Positions 19,414 to 28,253 of a stretch of DNA of 64,000 nucleotides are shown here, one piece after another. This DNA comes from Roseomonas haemaphysalidis. Its GTDB lineage: Bacteria; Pseudomonadota; Alphaproteobacteria; Acetobacterales; Acetobacteraceae. Below the pieces are notes generated by a model. That model did no database searches. It saw only the letters and a program-made list of their open reading frames with translations, and had not been told where the DNA came from. Each line of letters begins with the position of its first letter. Within the stretch, counting starts at the first letter, position 1. The stretch covers positions 1,216,001 to 1,280,000 of the forward strand of contig NZ_CP061177.1 of the NCBI RefSeq assembly GCF_017355405.1, in the 5' to 3' direction. The position numbers were made by a program, and so were the translations under genes.

Positions 19414-19824
19414 ATGAACCCCACCGACCTCGCCAACCAGGCGAGCGCGACCGCCGAGCGCGCCCTGGCGCTCGCCGCCCAGGCCCGCCTGCTGGCCGAG
19501 AACACGCTGGCCCCCGTCGCGCCCATGGCGCAGGCGGCCGAGCCCTTTCTGATGCTGCTGACCATCTTCATGCTGGCCTGCTTTGTCGGCTACTACGTGG
19601 TCTGGAACGTGACGCCGGCGCTGCATTCGCCGCTGATGGGCGTCACCAACGCCATCTCCTCCGTCATCATCGTCGGCGCCATCCTGGCCACCGGGCTGGG
19701 GGATAGCTGGATCGCCAAGTTCTTCGGCTTCCTGGGCGCCACGCTCGCTGCCGTGAACATCTTCGGCGGCTTCATGGTGACGCGACGGATGCTGGCGATG
19801 TTCGCCGGCAAGAAGAAGGGCTGA
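19414..19824 (+). CDS. pntAB: NAD(P)+ transhydrogenase, alpha subunit part 2 (membrane)
   Basis: At 136 residues this is the membrane part of the alpha subunit. Four hydrophobic segments are visible, with the conserved stretch [20 protein letters not shown] near 67 and [20 protein letters not shown] near 106, both characteristic of domain II. It starts 16 bases after pntAA and ends four bases before pntB. Confidence 0.93.
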   Translation: MNPTDLANQASATAERALALAAQARLLAENTLAPVAPMAQAAEPFLMLLTIFMLACFVGYYVVWNVTPALHSPLMGVTNAISSVIIVGAILATGLGDSWIAKFFGFLGATLAAVNIFGGFMVTRRMLAMFAGKKKG

Positions 19825-19828
19825 GCGC

Positions 19829-21238
19829 ATGGCACAGACCCTCACCACCTTCGCCTATCTCGTCGCCTCCGTCCTGTTCATCCTGGCGCTGCGCGGCCTG
19901 TCGCACCCGACCACGTCACGGCGGGGCAACCTCTACGGCATGATCGGCATGGGGCTGGCGATCGTCGCCACGCTGCTGCGGCCGGGGATGGAAATCTCGG
20001 GCATCGTCATCGTGCTGGCGGGGCTCGCCGTCGGCGGCACCATCGGCACCGTGCTGGCCCAGCGCATCCAGATGACCTCGCTGCCGCAGCTGGTCGCCGC
20101 CTTCCACTCGCTGGTGGGCCTGGCCGCCGTCTTCGTCGCGGCGGCGGCCTTCTACAATCCGGAAAGCTTCGGCATCGGCCACGCCGGCGCCATCCACGGC
20201 GGCTCGCTGGTGGAGATGTCGCTTGGCGTCGCCATCGGCGCCATCACCTTTTCCGGCTCGGTGATCGCCTTCGCCAAGCTGCAGGCGCTGATGAGCGGCG
20301 CGCCGATCACCTTCAGGTACCAGCACTGGGTCAACCTCGGCATCGGCATCCTGCTGCTGGTGCTGATCGTCGCCTTCGTCGCTTCCGGCAGCGGCGTGCT
20401 GTTCTGGCTGATCGCGCTGGTGGCGCTGGCGCTGGGCTTCCTGTTGATCATCCCGATCGGCGGCGCGGACATGCCGGTCGTGGTGTCCATGCTGAACAGC
20501 TATTCCGGCTGGGCGGCGGCGGGCATCGGCTTCACGCTGCAGAACCTCCTGCTGGTGGTCACCGGCGCGCTGGTCGGCGCATCCGGCGCCATCCTGTCCT
20601 ACATCATGTGCAAGGGCATGAACCGCAGCATCTTCAACGTGCTGCTGGGCGGCTTCGGGGCCGAGGCGGGCGGTGCCGCCGCCGCCGGCGGCGCGGCCCA
20701 GCCGGCGCGCCCGGTGAAGTCCGGCAGCCCGGAGGACGCCGCCTACATCATGCGCAACGCCGGCAAGATCATCATCGTGCCCGGCTACGGCATGGCGGTG
20801 GCCCAGGCCCAGCAGGTGCTGCGCGAGATGGGCGACCTCTTGAAGAAGGAAGGCGCCGAGGTGTCCTACGCCATCCACCCCGTGGCCGGCCGCATGCCCG
20901 GCCACATGAACGTGCTGCTGGCCGAGGCCAACGTCCCCTACGAGGAAGTCCACGAGCTGGAGGAGATCAACCCCGAGTTCGCGGAAGCCGACGTCGCCTT
21001 CGTCATCGGCGCCAACGACGTCACCAACCCGGCGGCCAAGACCGACAAGTCCTCCGCCATCTACGGCATGCCCATCCTGGACGTGGAACGCGCCAAGACG
21101 GTGTTCTTCATCAAGCGCGGCATGGCGTCCGGCTATGCCGGCGTGGAGAACGAGCTGTTCTTCCGCGACAACACTATGATGCTGTTCGGCGACGCCAAGA
21201 AGGTGACGCAGCAGATCGTGCAGGCGCTGCAGAAGTAG
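19829..21238 (+). CDS. pntB: NAD(P)+ transhydrogenase, beta subunit
   Basis: The 469-residue subunit has an N-terminal membrane domain of eight or nine helices, including VAAFHSLVGLAAVFVA with the proton-channel histidine, and a C-terminal NADP(H)-binding domain III. That domain shows IIIVPGYGMAVAQAQ near 314, HPVAGRMPGHMNVLLAEA near 350, VIGANDVTNPAA near 392 and VFFIKRGMASGYAGVEN near 427. It is the last gene of the pnt operon; family B palindromes follow. Confidence 0.95.
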   Translation: MAQTLTTFAYLVASVLFILALRGLSHPTTSRRGNLYGMIGMGLAIVATLLRPGMEISGIVIVLAGLAVGGTIGTVLAQRIQMTSLPQLVAAFHSLVGLAAVFVAAAAFYNPESFGIGHAGAIHGGSLVEMSLGVAIGAITFSGSVIAFAKLQALMSGAPITFRYQHWVNLGIGILLLVLIVAFVASGSGVLFWLIALVALALGFLLIIPIGGADMPVVVSMLNSYSGWAAAGIGFTLQNLLLVVTGALVGASGAILSYIMCKGMNRSIFNVLLGGFGAEAGGAAAAGGAAQPARPVKSGSPEDAAYIMRNAGKIIIVPGYGMAVAQAQQVLREMGDLLKKEGAEVSYAIHPVAGRMPGHMNVLLAEANVPYEEVHELEEINPEFAEADVAFVIGANDVTNPAAKTDKSSAIYGMPILDVERAKTVFFIKRGMASGYAGVENELFFRDNTMMLFGDAKKVTQQIVQALQK

Positions 21239-21242
21239 GAAA

Positions 21243-21390
21243 TCCGGGGGAAGGAATTCCCCCGGTCCCCCATCTTCCTGTTTCCGGTCTGGACCGACGG
21301 CCCGCGGCGTCGGCTCGCCCCCTTTCCTACAGGCACTGCAAACAGACAGAAAAAAAGAAGGGGGCCGGGGAATTCCTTCCCCGGCCTTGC
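21243..21390. repeat. Facing pair of family B palindromes between pntB and the ankyrin gene
   Basis: The left copy begins at 21243 with the arm CCGGGGGAA, a GGAA loop and TTCCCCCGG, then CCCCCATCTTCCTGTTTCC. The right copy, about 21334-21390, is the reverse complement: the CAGACAGAAAAAAAGAAG tract, then GGCCGGGGAA and TTCCCCGGCC around a TTCC loop. The two tails face each other across about 45 bases. The pair sits between convergent genes, so it could act as a transcription stop for both. Confidence 0.8.
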
Positions 21391-21397
21391 TTTTCTC

Positions 21398-21922
21398 CTA
21401 TTCCTCCAGCGCCCCCAGCCGCGCCGCCGCCTCCGCCGCCCCCATCGCCTCGGCCGCCCGGCGCGCGGTGGCGCCGCGCGCGTCGCGGGCCGCCGGGTCG
21501 GCGCCGGCGGCCAGCAGCCGCTCCACCATCTCCACCCGGTTGAACATCGCCGCCGTCATCAGTGCCGTGCGGCCATCCGGGCCGCAGCCATCCACGCTGG
21601 CGCCGTGGGCCAGCAGCAGCTCCACCACCTCGGCGAAGCCCTTGAAGGCGGCACCCGCCAGGGGCGTTTGCCCGCGGTCGTTCAGGCGGTCGGGGTCGGC
21701 GCCATGGACCAGCAGGCGCCGCACCACATCGGCATGGCCGTGGTAGCTGGCCAGCATCAGCAGCGTGTCGCCCTTGTCGTTGCTCATGTTGGCCGGCAGG
21801 CCCTGGTCCAGCAGGCCGCCCACCGTTTCGGCGTCGCCGCTCCGCGCGCATTGGAACACATGGGCCGCGAAGGCCAGGGTTTCCTCGTCCCACTTCCCCG
21901 GGGAAGGGTCAGGCTCGGTCAT
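21398..21922 (-). CDS. Ankyrin-repeat protein
   Basis: The 174-residue protein has about four ankyrin repeats, for example KGDTLLMLASYHGHADVVRR, RGQTPLAGAAFKGFAEVVEL and DGRTALMTAAMFNRVEMVER. ATG 21922 starts a short acidic leader before the first repeat; the frame extends further upstream without repeats. No signal peptide is present, so it is probably a cytoplasmic protein-binding module. It is convergent with pntB and divergent from the secreted two-repeat protein. Specific partner unknown. Confidence 0.85.
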   Translation of the reverse strand: MTEPDPSPGKWDEETLAFAAHVFQCARSGDAETVGGLLDQGLPANMSNDKGDTLLMLASYHGHADVVRRLLVHGADPDRLNDRGQTPLAGAAFKGFAEVVELLLAHGASVDGCGPDGRTALMTAAMFNRVEMVERLLAAGADPAARDARGATARRAAEAMGAAEAAARLGALEE

Positions 21923-22122
21923 TGGCTCAGGCTCCGCTGGGTGGACGGCCTTTAGATAGGCCGCGCGCGCGGCGACACGAGTCCCTCCCGCGTTGTTGCG
22001 CGGCCAATGGCTTGCCAACCCGGGTGCGACGGCAAAAAAACCCTGGCGTGCATCCGCCAGCTCCGCCTTCGCGTTAAGCGCCGGCCGGGACCGCTGGCGA
22101 AACGAACCGAGGAACACCGTTC

Positions 22123-22761
22123 ATGCCCCGCAGTACCCATCTGCTCCTGTCGCTGGCCACATTCGCCGGGCTGGCGCTGTCCGGCCTGCCTGCCCAGGCG
22201 CAGGAAGACGGCTCCTTCAACCTGACCAACCGCAGCAACCGGGTGATCGAGCGGCTGTTCGCCTCGCCCAACGACACCAACGAATGGGGCGACAACCGCA
22301 TCGGCAATGGCCAGACCATCGCCAACGGCGCCTCGCTGGCCGTGCGGATGCCCGCCAGCGGCGGCTGCCGCACCGACCTGCGCATCGCCTTTGCCGGCGG
22401 CATCGTGGAAGAGCGCCGCGACATCGACACCTGCGCCGACCGCGACGTGGTGATCGGCACCCCCGCGCGCACCGGCGCCACCCGCGCGGCGCGCGAGAAC
22501 GGCCAGGCCGGCGACCCCAGCTTCACCCTGGTGAACCAGGCCGCCCGGCCGATCCGCGAGCTGTTCGCCAGCCCGACCACCGAGGACAACTGGGGCGAGG
22601 ACCGCCTGGGCCGCGACACGGTGCGCGCCCGCGGCCGCCGCGACATCCGCCTGCCGGGCGGCATCTGCCAGTACGACCTGCGCGTGGTGTGGGACGACGG
22701 CCGCGCCGAGGAGCGGCGTGACGTGAACCTGTGCGAGACGCGGGAGCTGTCGTTCAAGTAA
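22123..22761 (+). CDS. Secreted protein with two WG-D-LG/DLR/C repeat domains (unnamed family)
   Basis: The 212-residue protein has a clear signal peptide (cleavage after GLPAQAQ near residue 27) and then two copies of one domain of about 75 residues. Each runs F-L-N, RPIRELFASP, WGEDRLG, a basic or glycine turn, ICQYDLRVVWDDGRAEERRD and a final LCETR or TCADR. Two conserved cysteines per repeat suggest one disulfide in the periplasm. I know no named function. The same domain occurs five times in the protein at 48042-49646. It could be a surface or envelope binding module; that is a guess. Confidence 0.8.
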   Translation: MPRSTHLLLSLATFAGLALSGLPAQAQEDGSFNLTNRSNRVIERLFASPNDTNEWGDNRIGNGQTIANGASLAVRMPASGGCRTDLRIAFAGGIVEERRDIDTCADRDVVIGTPARTGATRAARENGQAGDPSFTLVNQAARPIRELFASPTTEDNWGEDRLGRDTVRARGRRDIRLPGGICQYDLRVVWDDGRAEERRDVNLCETRELSFK

Positions 22762-22786
22762 ACGCTGGCAAGCAATGCCGGCGGGA

Positions 22787-22999
22787 CGGGCCCGGGGCGC
22801 CGCCCCGGACCCCCGCATCTGTTCGCGCGGAGGACCGGTGGTCCTCCGCGACGACCAGGCTGGCTGCTGCATAACGTTGGCTGTCCTCCACCAGCCCGCC
22901 ACTGTTGCGCGCCGCCCCGGCTCTTCCCGACGGCGGGGCCTAGGGTGCTCCTGTCACCCCGGCGGGGAATCCGAGGGGGCAGCGCCCCCCTGGCCACGC
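22787..22999. repeat. Facing pair of family A palindromes around the end of the MFS gene
   Basis: The forward copy from about 22787 has GGGGCGCCGCCCC and GGACCCCCGCATCTG, followed by a 10-bp hairpin GCGGAGGACC/GGTCCTCCGC. The reverse copy, about 22955-22999, contains GGGGGCAGCGCCCCCC and a CACCCCGGCGGGG block just before it. The reverse copy reaches into the 3' end of the MFS gene and encodes its last residues. Confidence 0.65.
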
Positions 23000-24216
23000 G
23001 TCGTCACCACGAACAACACCGTGCAGACCAGCGCCGCCACGGCGAGAAACGCCAGCGCCGCGCCGATCCCGCCCCAGCCCGCCACCGGCCCCGAGGCCGA
23101 CTGCAGCACCGCGGTGCCAAGAAAGAACGACAGGTTGACCGCCGACAGCGCCTTGCCCGTCTGTTCCGCCGGCACCACAGCCCGCGTCATGGCGAAGACC
23201 AGCGGCTGCACCGCGATGGCGATGCCAAAGGCAAAGAACATCGCCGCGTCGTAGCCGACCGGCAGCATGGCCACGCCCAGCGCGCCGGACAGCCAGCCGC
23301 CCGGCCCGCCCGCCACCACCGCCAGCAGGCACAGCGCCGCCACAGCGTGGCCGGCCGTCAGCACCAGCCGCCGGTGCCCCAGAAGCCGGTCCAGCGCGCC
23401 GCTGAGCGCCGGCCCCAGGATCAGCGCGACGGTCAGCAGCAGCAGCACGTTGCCGGCCTCGATGCGGCTCAGGCCCTTGACCTCCATCAGCCACGGGCCG
23501 CCCCACAAGCCGCGCAGCGCCATGATCACGGCAAAGGAGCCGAAGGCGAGCCACACCATGCCGCGCAGCCGCGGCGACAGGCCGAGCCGCAGCACGTCCC
23601 GCGCCTCGGCCGCGAGCGAAGGGCGGGGGCCGGGGGCGCGCGGCTCCGGCGCCGGCACCAGCTTCCACACCAGCGCCGCCACGCCGACCGACAGCGCGGC
23701 CGCGATCCAGAAGCCCAGGCGCCAGCCGTGGTGGTCCACCACCCAGGCCATGGGGCTGGCCGAGATCAGCAGCCCCGCATTGCCGGTGGCCTGGATCAGC
23801 CCGGACCACAACCCGAACTTGGCGGGCGTCAGGATGCGCGCGGCCAGCGTCATGGGGCAGAGCAGCATGCCGCAGCTACCCAGCCCCAGCACCACCTGCG
23901 CCACAAGAAAGCCCGGCTGCCCGCCGACCAGCGCGGACAGCACGGCCCCCACCGCCACCGTGCCCAGCAGCGCCAGCGACACCGGCCTGACCCCGAAGCG
24001 GTCCAGCGCCACGCCGAGCGGGATCTGCCCGGCGGCGAAGGTGAGGTGATAGGCGCCCGTCAGCGCCGCCAGCCCATCGGCCGTGGTGCCGATGTCGGCC
24101 GCCAGCACATCCGCCGAGATGGCGGGCAAGGTGCGCAGCAAATTGGAAATCATGTGGCCGAGGGCCAGCACCAGCAGCGGCGCCATGAAGGCGGCCGAGC
24201 CCTCCCTTGCAGTCAT
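22954..24216 (-). CDS. MFS transporter
   Basis: The 420-residue major facilitator has 12 predicted membrane segments and the loop 2-3 motif GVALDRFGVRPVSL near 67. The chosen ATG 24216 precedes TAREGSAAFMAPLLVLALGH; an upstream ATG at 24249 is less likely because that stretch is repeat-derived. The substrate is not evident; it belongs to the nitrate/oxalate-like or drug-type carriers by general look only. The C-terminal tail (RGQGGAAPSDSPPG) is encoded by a family A palindrome. Confidence 0.8.
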   Translation of the reverse strand: MTAREGSAAFMAPLLVLALGHMISNLLRTLPAISADVLAADIGTTADGLAALTGAYHLTFAAGQIPLGVALDRFGVRPVSLALLGTVAVGAVLSALVGGQPGFLVAQVVLGLGSCGMLLCPMTLAARILTPAKFGLWSGLIQATGNAGLLISASPMAWVVDHHGWRLGFWIAAALSVGVAALVWKLVPAPEPRAPGPRPSLAAEARDVLRLGLSPRLRGMVWLAFGSFAVIMALRGLWGGPWLMEVKGLSRIEAGNVLLLLTVALILGPALSGALDRLLGHRRLVLTAGHAVAALCLLAVVAGGPGGWLSGALGVAMLPVGYDAAMFFAFGIAIAVQPLVFAMTRAVVPAEQTGKALSAVNLSFFLGTAVLQSASGPVAGWGGIGAALAFLAVAALVCTVLFVVTTRGQGGAAPSDSPPG

Positions 24217-24260
24217 TCTTGTTTGTTCTCGCGTTGTGCCGGGCGGCATGGTGGCAGAGA

Positions 24261-24399
24261 AGGCCGGGGGAATGAATTCCCCCAGACCCCCTTCTTCTTT
24301 TTGTCTGTGCGGGCGTGGGCGCATGGCTGGAGCGGGCGCCCGTGAAACGGGACATGGGGAAGATGGGGCGGCGGGGACTTCCTTGCCCCGGCCTTTCTC
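24261..24399. repeat. Facing pair of family B palindromes between the two MFS genes
   Basis: The left copy (about 24261-24310) reads GGCCGGGGGAATGAATTCCC, then CCCCCTTCTTCTTTTTGTCTG. The right copy (about 24350-24399), in reverse, has GAAGATGGGG and GGGGACTTCCTTGCCCCGGC with mismatches in the stem. It fills the gap between two same-strand genes and lies upstream of the 22954-24216 gene, so it is not confined to convergent gene ends. Confidence 0.75.
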
Positions 24400-25578
24400 C
24401 TACCGCCCCGCGAGCACCATCCGCGTTGTCACCGCCAGCGCCGCCATCGCGCATCCGCCCGCCACAAAGGCGCCGCCATAGCCGACACGGGCCATCAGCG
24501 CGCCGAACAGGATGGCGCCGAAGGCCTGCCCCAGGAACAGCGCCATGACGAAGGCGGACACCGAGGTGGCGCGGGCTTCCGGCATCAGCTCGGTGCTGCG
24601 GGCCTGCAGGGCGCCGTGGAACATGAAGAAGGCGAGGCCCAGCATCGCCTGCAGGGCCGCCACCATTTCCCAGCGCGGCGCGACGCCGATGGCCGCGATA
24701 CCCGCCGCCAGCAGCAGGCCGCCGGCGAACATCACCCGGGCCTCGCCAAAGCGCAGCAGCAGGGTGCGGGCAATGCGGGTGTAGACAAAGGAGCCGATGC
24801 CGAAGCCCGCGACCACCAGCCCGGCGTGCCATTGCTCCAGGTGGAAGCCCTGGATCAGAAAGGAGCCGATGAAGGGCAGGGCGCCGCCCCACAGCAGCGC
24901 GCCGTTGACAAAGGCGACGCCCAGCAGCCGCCGCCCGGCCGGGCGCTGCAACAGGGCGATGTAGCGGGCCAGCCCGCTGCCGCCGCCGGCCGGCTCGGCG
25001 CGCCACAGCCGGGCGCGCAGCGTGGCGACGATGGCCAGCGCGGTCAGCGCCGCCTGCGCGCCCACCAGCAGAAACACCGCGCGCCAGCCGAAGGCCTGGC
25101 CCGCGATGCCGGCGAGCGGCCCGGTCAGCAGCTGCGCCATGACCATGCCGGTGAGAAAGCGCCCCAGCGTCGCCTGCCGCTCGGCATAAGGGACGTTGTC
25201 GCCGATCCAGGCCATGGCCAGCGGCACGATGGCGCCGCCCAGCGCGCCCGTGACGGCGCGCAGCCCGACCAGGTGGCCGAGGCTGGCGGCCAGCGCGCAG
25301 CCGGCCATGGCAATTCCGTAGAGCAGCAGGCCGGCCACCATGACACGCAGCTTGCCGAGGCGGTCGCCCAAGGGGCCCAGCAGGATCTGGCAGAAGCCGT
25401 AGGGCAGGGTGAAGGCGGCGATCACCACCGTGGCTTCCGCCACCGACACGCCGAGGTCGGCGGCGACGACCGGCAGCAGCGGGTCCAGCAGCCGCATGCC
25501 GCAGCCGGTGGCGAAGGCGGCCAGCGCCAGCAGCGGCAGCACCGCCGCCGGGTTGGGTGCGGCGGCGGCGGCGGTCAC
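24400..25578 (-). CDS. MFS transporter, drug-resistance type
   Basis: The 392-residue carrier has 12 hydrophobic segments. The family motif is FCQILLGPLGDRLGKLRVMV near 64, and FATGCGMRLLDPLLPVVAAD marks helix 1. It starts at GTG 25578, one base after the rlmN stop (TGACGTG), so it is likely translated from the rlmN message. A longer frame upstream is antisense to or out of frame with rlmN. Probable exporter; substrate unknown. Confidence 0.8.
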   Translation of the reverse strand: MTAAAAAPNPAAVLPLLALAAFATGCGMRLLDPLLPVVAADLGVSVAEATVVIAAFTLPYGFCQILLGPLGDRLGKLRVMVAGLLLYGIAMAGCALAASLGHLVGLRAVTGALGGAIVPLAMAWIGDNVPYAERQATLGRFLTGMVMAQLLTGPLAGIAGQAFGWRAVFLLVGAQAALTALAIVATLRARLWRAEPAGGGSGLARYIALLQRPAGRRLLGVAFVNGALLWGGALPFIGSFLIQGFHLEQWHAGLVVAGFGIGSFVYTRIARTLLLRFGEARVMFAGGLLLAAGIAAIGVAPRWEMVAALQAMLGLAFFMFHGALQARSTELMPEARATSVSAFVMALFLGQAFGAILFGALMARVGYGGAFVAGGCAMAALAVTTRMVLAGR

Positions 25579-25579
25579 G

Positions 25580-26782
25580 TCAGGCGGCGACGGGCGTGGC
25601 GGGCTTGGCGGCGCGCTTGCGCTCGCTTTCCGTCTTGAGCTGGCCGCAGGCAGCCAGGATGTCGCGCCCACGCGGCGTGCGGATGGGCGAGGCATAGCCC
25701 GCGTCCAGCACGATGCTGGCGAAGCGGTGGATGGCGTTGTTGGACGAGGTCTCGTAGGGGCTGCCGGGCCAGGGGTTGAACGGGATCAGGTTCACCTTGG
25801 CCGGGATGCCGTCCAGCAGGCGCACCAGTTCCCGCGCATCGGCTTCCGAGTCGTTGACGCCCTTGAGCATCACGTATTCGAAGGTGATGCGCCGCGCGTT
25901 GGAAGCGGCCGGGTAGCGGCGGCAGGCGGCCATCAGCTCGGCGATCGGGTATTTGCGGTTCAGCGGCACCAGCTCGTCGCGGATGTCGTCGCGCACCGCG
26001 TGCAGCGACACGGCGAGGCCGACGTTCAGCTCCGCGCCGCACTTGTCCATCATCGGCACGACGCCGGAGGTGGACAGGGTGATGCGGCGGCGGGACAGGG
26101 CGATGCCCTCGTTGTCCATGACGATGCGCATCGCCTTGGCGACGTTCTCGTAGTTATACAGCGGCTCGCCCATGCCCATGATGACGATGTTGGACAACAG
26201 GCGCGGCGTGCCGTCCACCGGCGTCGGCCATTCGCCGTAGCTGTCGCGCGCCGCCATGAACTGGCCGACGATCTCGGCGGCGCCGAGGTTGCGCACCAGC
26301 TTCTGCGTGCCGGTGTGGCAGAAGCGGCAGGACAGGGTGCAGCCCACCTGCGTGGACAGGCACACCGCGCCGCGGTCCTCGTCCGGGATGTAGACCGTCT
26401 CGACCTGCTGGCCGTCGCGAAAGCCGAACAGCCACTTGCGGGTGCCGTCCGTGCTGGTCTGCTCCGTGGTCACGCCCGGGCGGCCGACCACGAAGCGCTC
26501 CGCCAGCTTCGCCTGCATGGTCTTGGCGATGGAAGGCATCTTGCTGAAGTCGGAAACGCCCTGGTGGTAGATCCAGTGCCACAGCTGCTTGGCGCGGAAC
26601 GGCTTCTCGCCGATCGCCACCATCTCCGCCGCCAGCTCCTCCCGCGACAGGCCGACCAGCTCGCGCCGCCCGTCCGCCAGCGTGGCGGCGGGGGGCGAGA
26701 ACAGCGCGGCCTTGGCCAGGATGCGCGAACGCTCGGCCTCGGTCAGCGCGGCGGCGTCGGGGAGGGTGGTGGCGTCGGTCAT
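25580..26782 (-). CDS. rlmN: Dual-specificity RNA methyltransferase RlmN
   Basis: The 400-residue radical SAM enzyme makes 2-methyladenosine in 23S rRNA and some tRNAs. The cluster motif [11 protein letters not shown] is near 137, preceded by LSTQVGCT. Other features are [16 protein letters not shown] near 195, [11 protein letters not shown] near 226, [15 protein letters not shown] near 249 and the end AACGQL with the methyl-carrying cysteine. ATG 26782 lies one base after the IalB-like stop. IalB-like gene and rlmN adjacency is common in alphaproteobacteria. Confidence 0.95.
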   Translation of the reverse strand: MTDATTLPDAAALTEAERSRILAKAALFSPPAATLADGRRELVGLSREELAAEMVAIGEKPFRAKQLWHWIYHQGVSDFSKMPSIAKTMQAKLAERFVVGRPGVTTEQTSTDGTRKWLFGFRDGQQVETVYIPDEDRGAVCLSTQVGCTLSCRFCHTGTQKLVRNLGAAEIVGQFMAARDSYGEWPTPVDGTPRLLSNIVIMGMGEPLYNYENVAKAMRIVMDNEGIALSRRRITLSTSGVVPMMDKCGAELNVGLAVSLHAVRDDIRDELVPLNRKYPIAELMAACRRYPAASNARRITFEYVMLKGVNDSEADARELVRLLDGIPAKVNLIPFNPWPGSPYETSSNNAIHRFASIVLDAGYASPIRTPRGRDILAACGQLKTESERKRAAKPATPVAA

Positions 26783-26783
26783 C

Positions 26784-27323
26784 TCAGCGGCGCCCCGCCG
26801 GGCATTCCTTGCCGATCGCCTCATAGGCGGCGGTGAAGCCGGATAGGGAGAAGGTGTCCGTCGCCGTGCCGCGCCCCTGCGGGCCCGGGCCGGTGGCCAC
26901 CGCGTTGGCACCGCCGCGGAAGGCGGCCACGGCCTTGCCGCCTTCCCGAGCGAAGGCGTTGTCGTTGGCGGTGTAGAAGGCCAGCTCCGTGCCGCCGACC
27001 TTGACCTCCACCTCCGCGTTGCGGCTGTAGGTGTAGCCGGCGCGCAGCGCCACCTGGTCGCGGCCCTGCGGGCGGTGCGTCACGGTCAGCATGACGTTCT
27101 GCCGCCGGCCGGCGCCTTCCGACTTCTCGGCGCGGGCAAAGGCGTAGCACACCTTGTTGCTGCCTTCGGTATAGGTGGCGGCCGTCCAGTCCTGGAACGT
27201 GCCGAGCGCCCGCGGACCGGCCGGCGCCGCAGCTGCGGCCCCCCGCTGCTGCTGCGCGAAAACCTCACCGGACACGCCGATCAGCGAACCCAGCGCCAGA
27301 AGAAGGGGGAGAAAGCGTTTCAT
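26784..27323 (-). CDS. Invasion-associated locus B (IalB)-like exported protein
   Basis: The 179-residue protein has a signal peptide ([20 protein letters not shown], cleavage after VFAQ). The mature domain has the IalB-family pattern: [11 protein letters not shown], then [33 protein letters not shown], and the late cysteine in IGKECP. Members are small periplasmic or outer-membrane proteins; in Bartonella one is linked to erythrocyte invasion, but most occur in free-living bacteria with unknown role. It heads a tight IalB-rlmN-MFS group. Confidence 0.8.
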   Translation of the reverse strand: MKRFLPLLLALGSLIGVSGEVFAQQQRGAAAAAPAGPRALGTFQDWTAATYTEGSNKVCYAFARAEKSEGAGRRQNVMLTVTHRPQGRDQVALRAGYTYSRNAEVEVKVGGTELAFYTANDNAFAREGGKAVAAFRGGANAVATGPGPQGRGTATDTFSLSGFTAAYEAIGKECPAGRR

Positions 27324-27452
27324 GCGCCCAATTAAGGTCTTGATGGGGCTTGTCGCAACCGCGCAAAGCCGGGAGGCGATGCGCGTTTACCGGTTGCCTC
27401 GCGAATTCCGGGGCAACAGGCTTGGGCTTGGCCGGACGGGGGCGTGGCCGCG

Positions 27453-28157
27453 TCAGGCCGCGTCCAGCTCGGGGTAGTGGCGGAAGACGCCGTCGCCGAA
27501 CGGCAAGCGGCGGTCGCTGCCCAGGTAGTGGCGCAGCTCCGGCAGCGCCGCCACGGCGCCGCGCAGCGCCATCACCCCCGGCCATTCGCGCTCCGCCCCC
27601 GCCATGCGGCGCGGAAAGGCGAAGCACAGCCCCTCGACCAGCTGAAACAGCGACAGGTCGGCGTAGCTCCAGTGCTCGCCCGCCAGCCAGGGGCCGGCGC
27701 CCTGGAGCGCCTGCTCGAAATGCCCGAGGTACTTGGGCAGGCGGGCGTCGCGGAATTCCCGGGCGCGCCGTGCGGCCTCGGGCTTCTGGTCCTCGTAGAA
27801 CAGCCCGACGCCCACGGGGTGGTGCGTGTCATGCGCCTCGGCCACCGCGTCGGCGATGGTGAGCTGCAGCTGGTTGACCCAGAACCTGCCGGCCGCCCCG
27901 CCCGGCGCCAGGCCATGCCTTTCGCCCAGGAACAGCAGGATGTTGGCCGTCTGTGCCACGGTCATGCCGTCCGCCACCAGGTAGGGCGGCGCGAAGGGGG
28001 GCTGGGCGCGGGGCCGTCGCAGGTCGGCGGCCAGGGCGTTCAGGCCGCCTTCCGCCCGCGCCAGGTCGCGATAGGCGATGCCCCCGGCTTCCAGGGCCAG
28101 CCGCACGAACTCGCCACGGCCGGGGATCTGCGGCCAGTACCAAAGGTCGTAGGGCAT
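27453..28157 (-). CDS. Glutathione S-transferase family protein
   Basis: At 234 residues it has the thioredoxin-like N-terminal domain (YDLWYWPQIPGRGEFVRLAL, then APPYLVADGMTVAQTANILL carrying the glutathione-binding turn) and an all-helical C-terminal domain. The small residues after PQIPGRGE suggest a tyrosine- or serine-type site. The substrate is unknown. It lies 96 bases downstream of the flavin oxidoreductase gene on the same strand, so a shared detoxification role is plausible. Confidence 0.8.
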   Translation of the reverse strand: MPYDLWYWPQIPGRGEFVRLALEAGGIAYRDLARAEGGLNALAADLRRPRAQPPFAPPYLVADGMTVAQTANILLFLGERHGLAPGGAAGRFWVNQLQLTIADAVAEAHDTHHPVGVGLFYEDQKPEAARRAREFRDARLPKYLGHFEQALQGAGPWLAGEHWSYADLSLFQLVEGLCFAFPRRMAGAEREWPGVMALRGAVAALPELRHYLGSDRRLPFGDGVFRHYPELDAA

Positions 28158-28194
28158 GCGCGGGGGTCCTTTACCGGGGCGATGGACAGCAAAT

Positions 28195-28234
28195 GCCCCG
28201 GGCCAGCCAGCCGTTGCGGCGGCCGGCCCGGGGC
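28195..28234. terminator. GC-rich hairpin between the flavin oxidoreductase and GST genes
   Basis: GCCCCGGGCC at 28195-28204 pairs with GGCCCGGGGC at 28225-28234. No T-run follows, so it is only a possible terminator or mRNA-stabilising element after the 28254-29399 gene. Confidence 0.4.
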
Positions 28235-28253
28235 GCGCGCACGCGCGGGGCCG

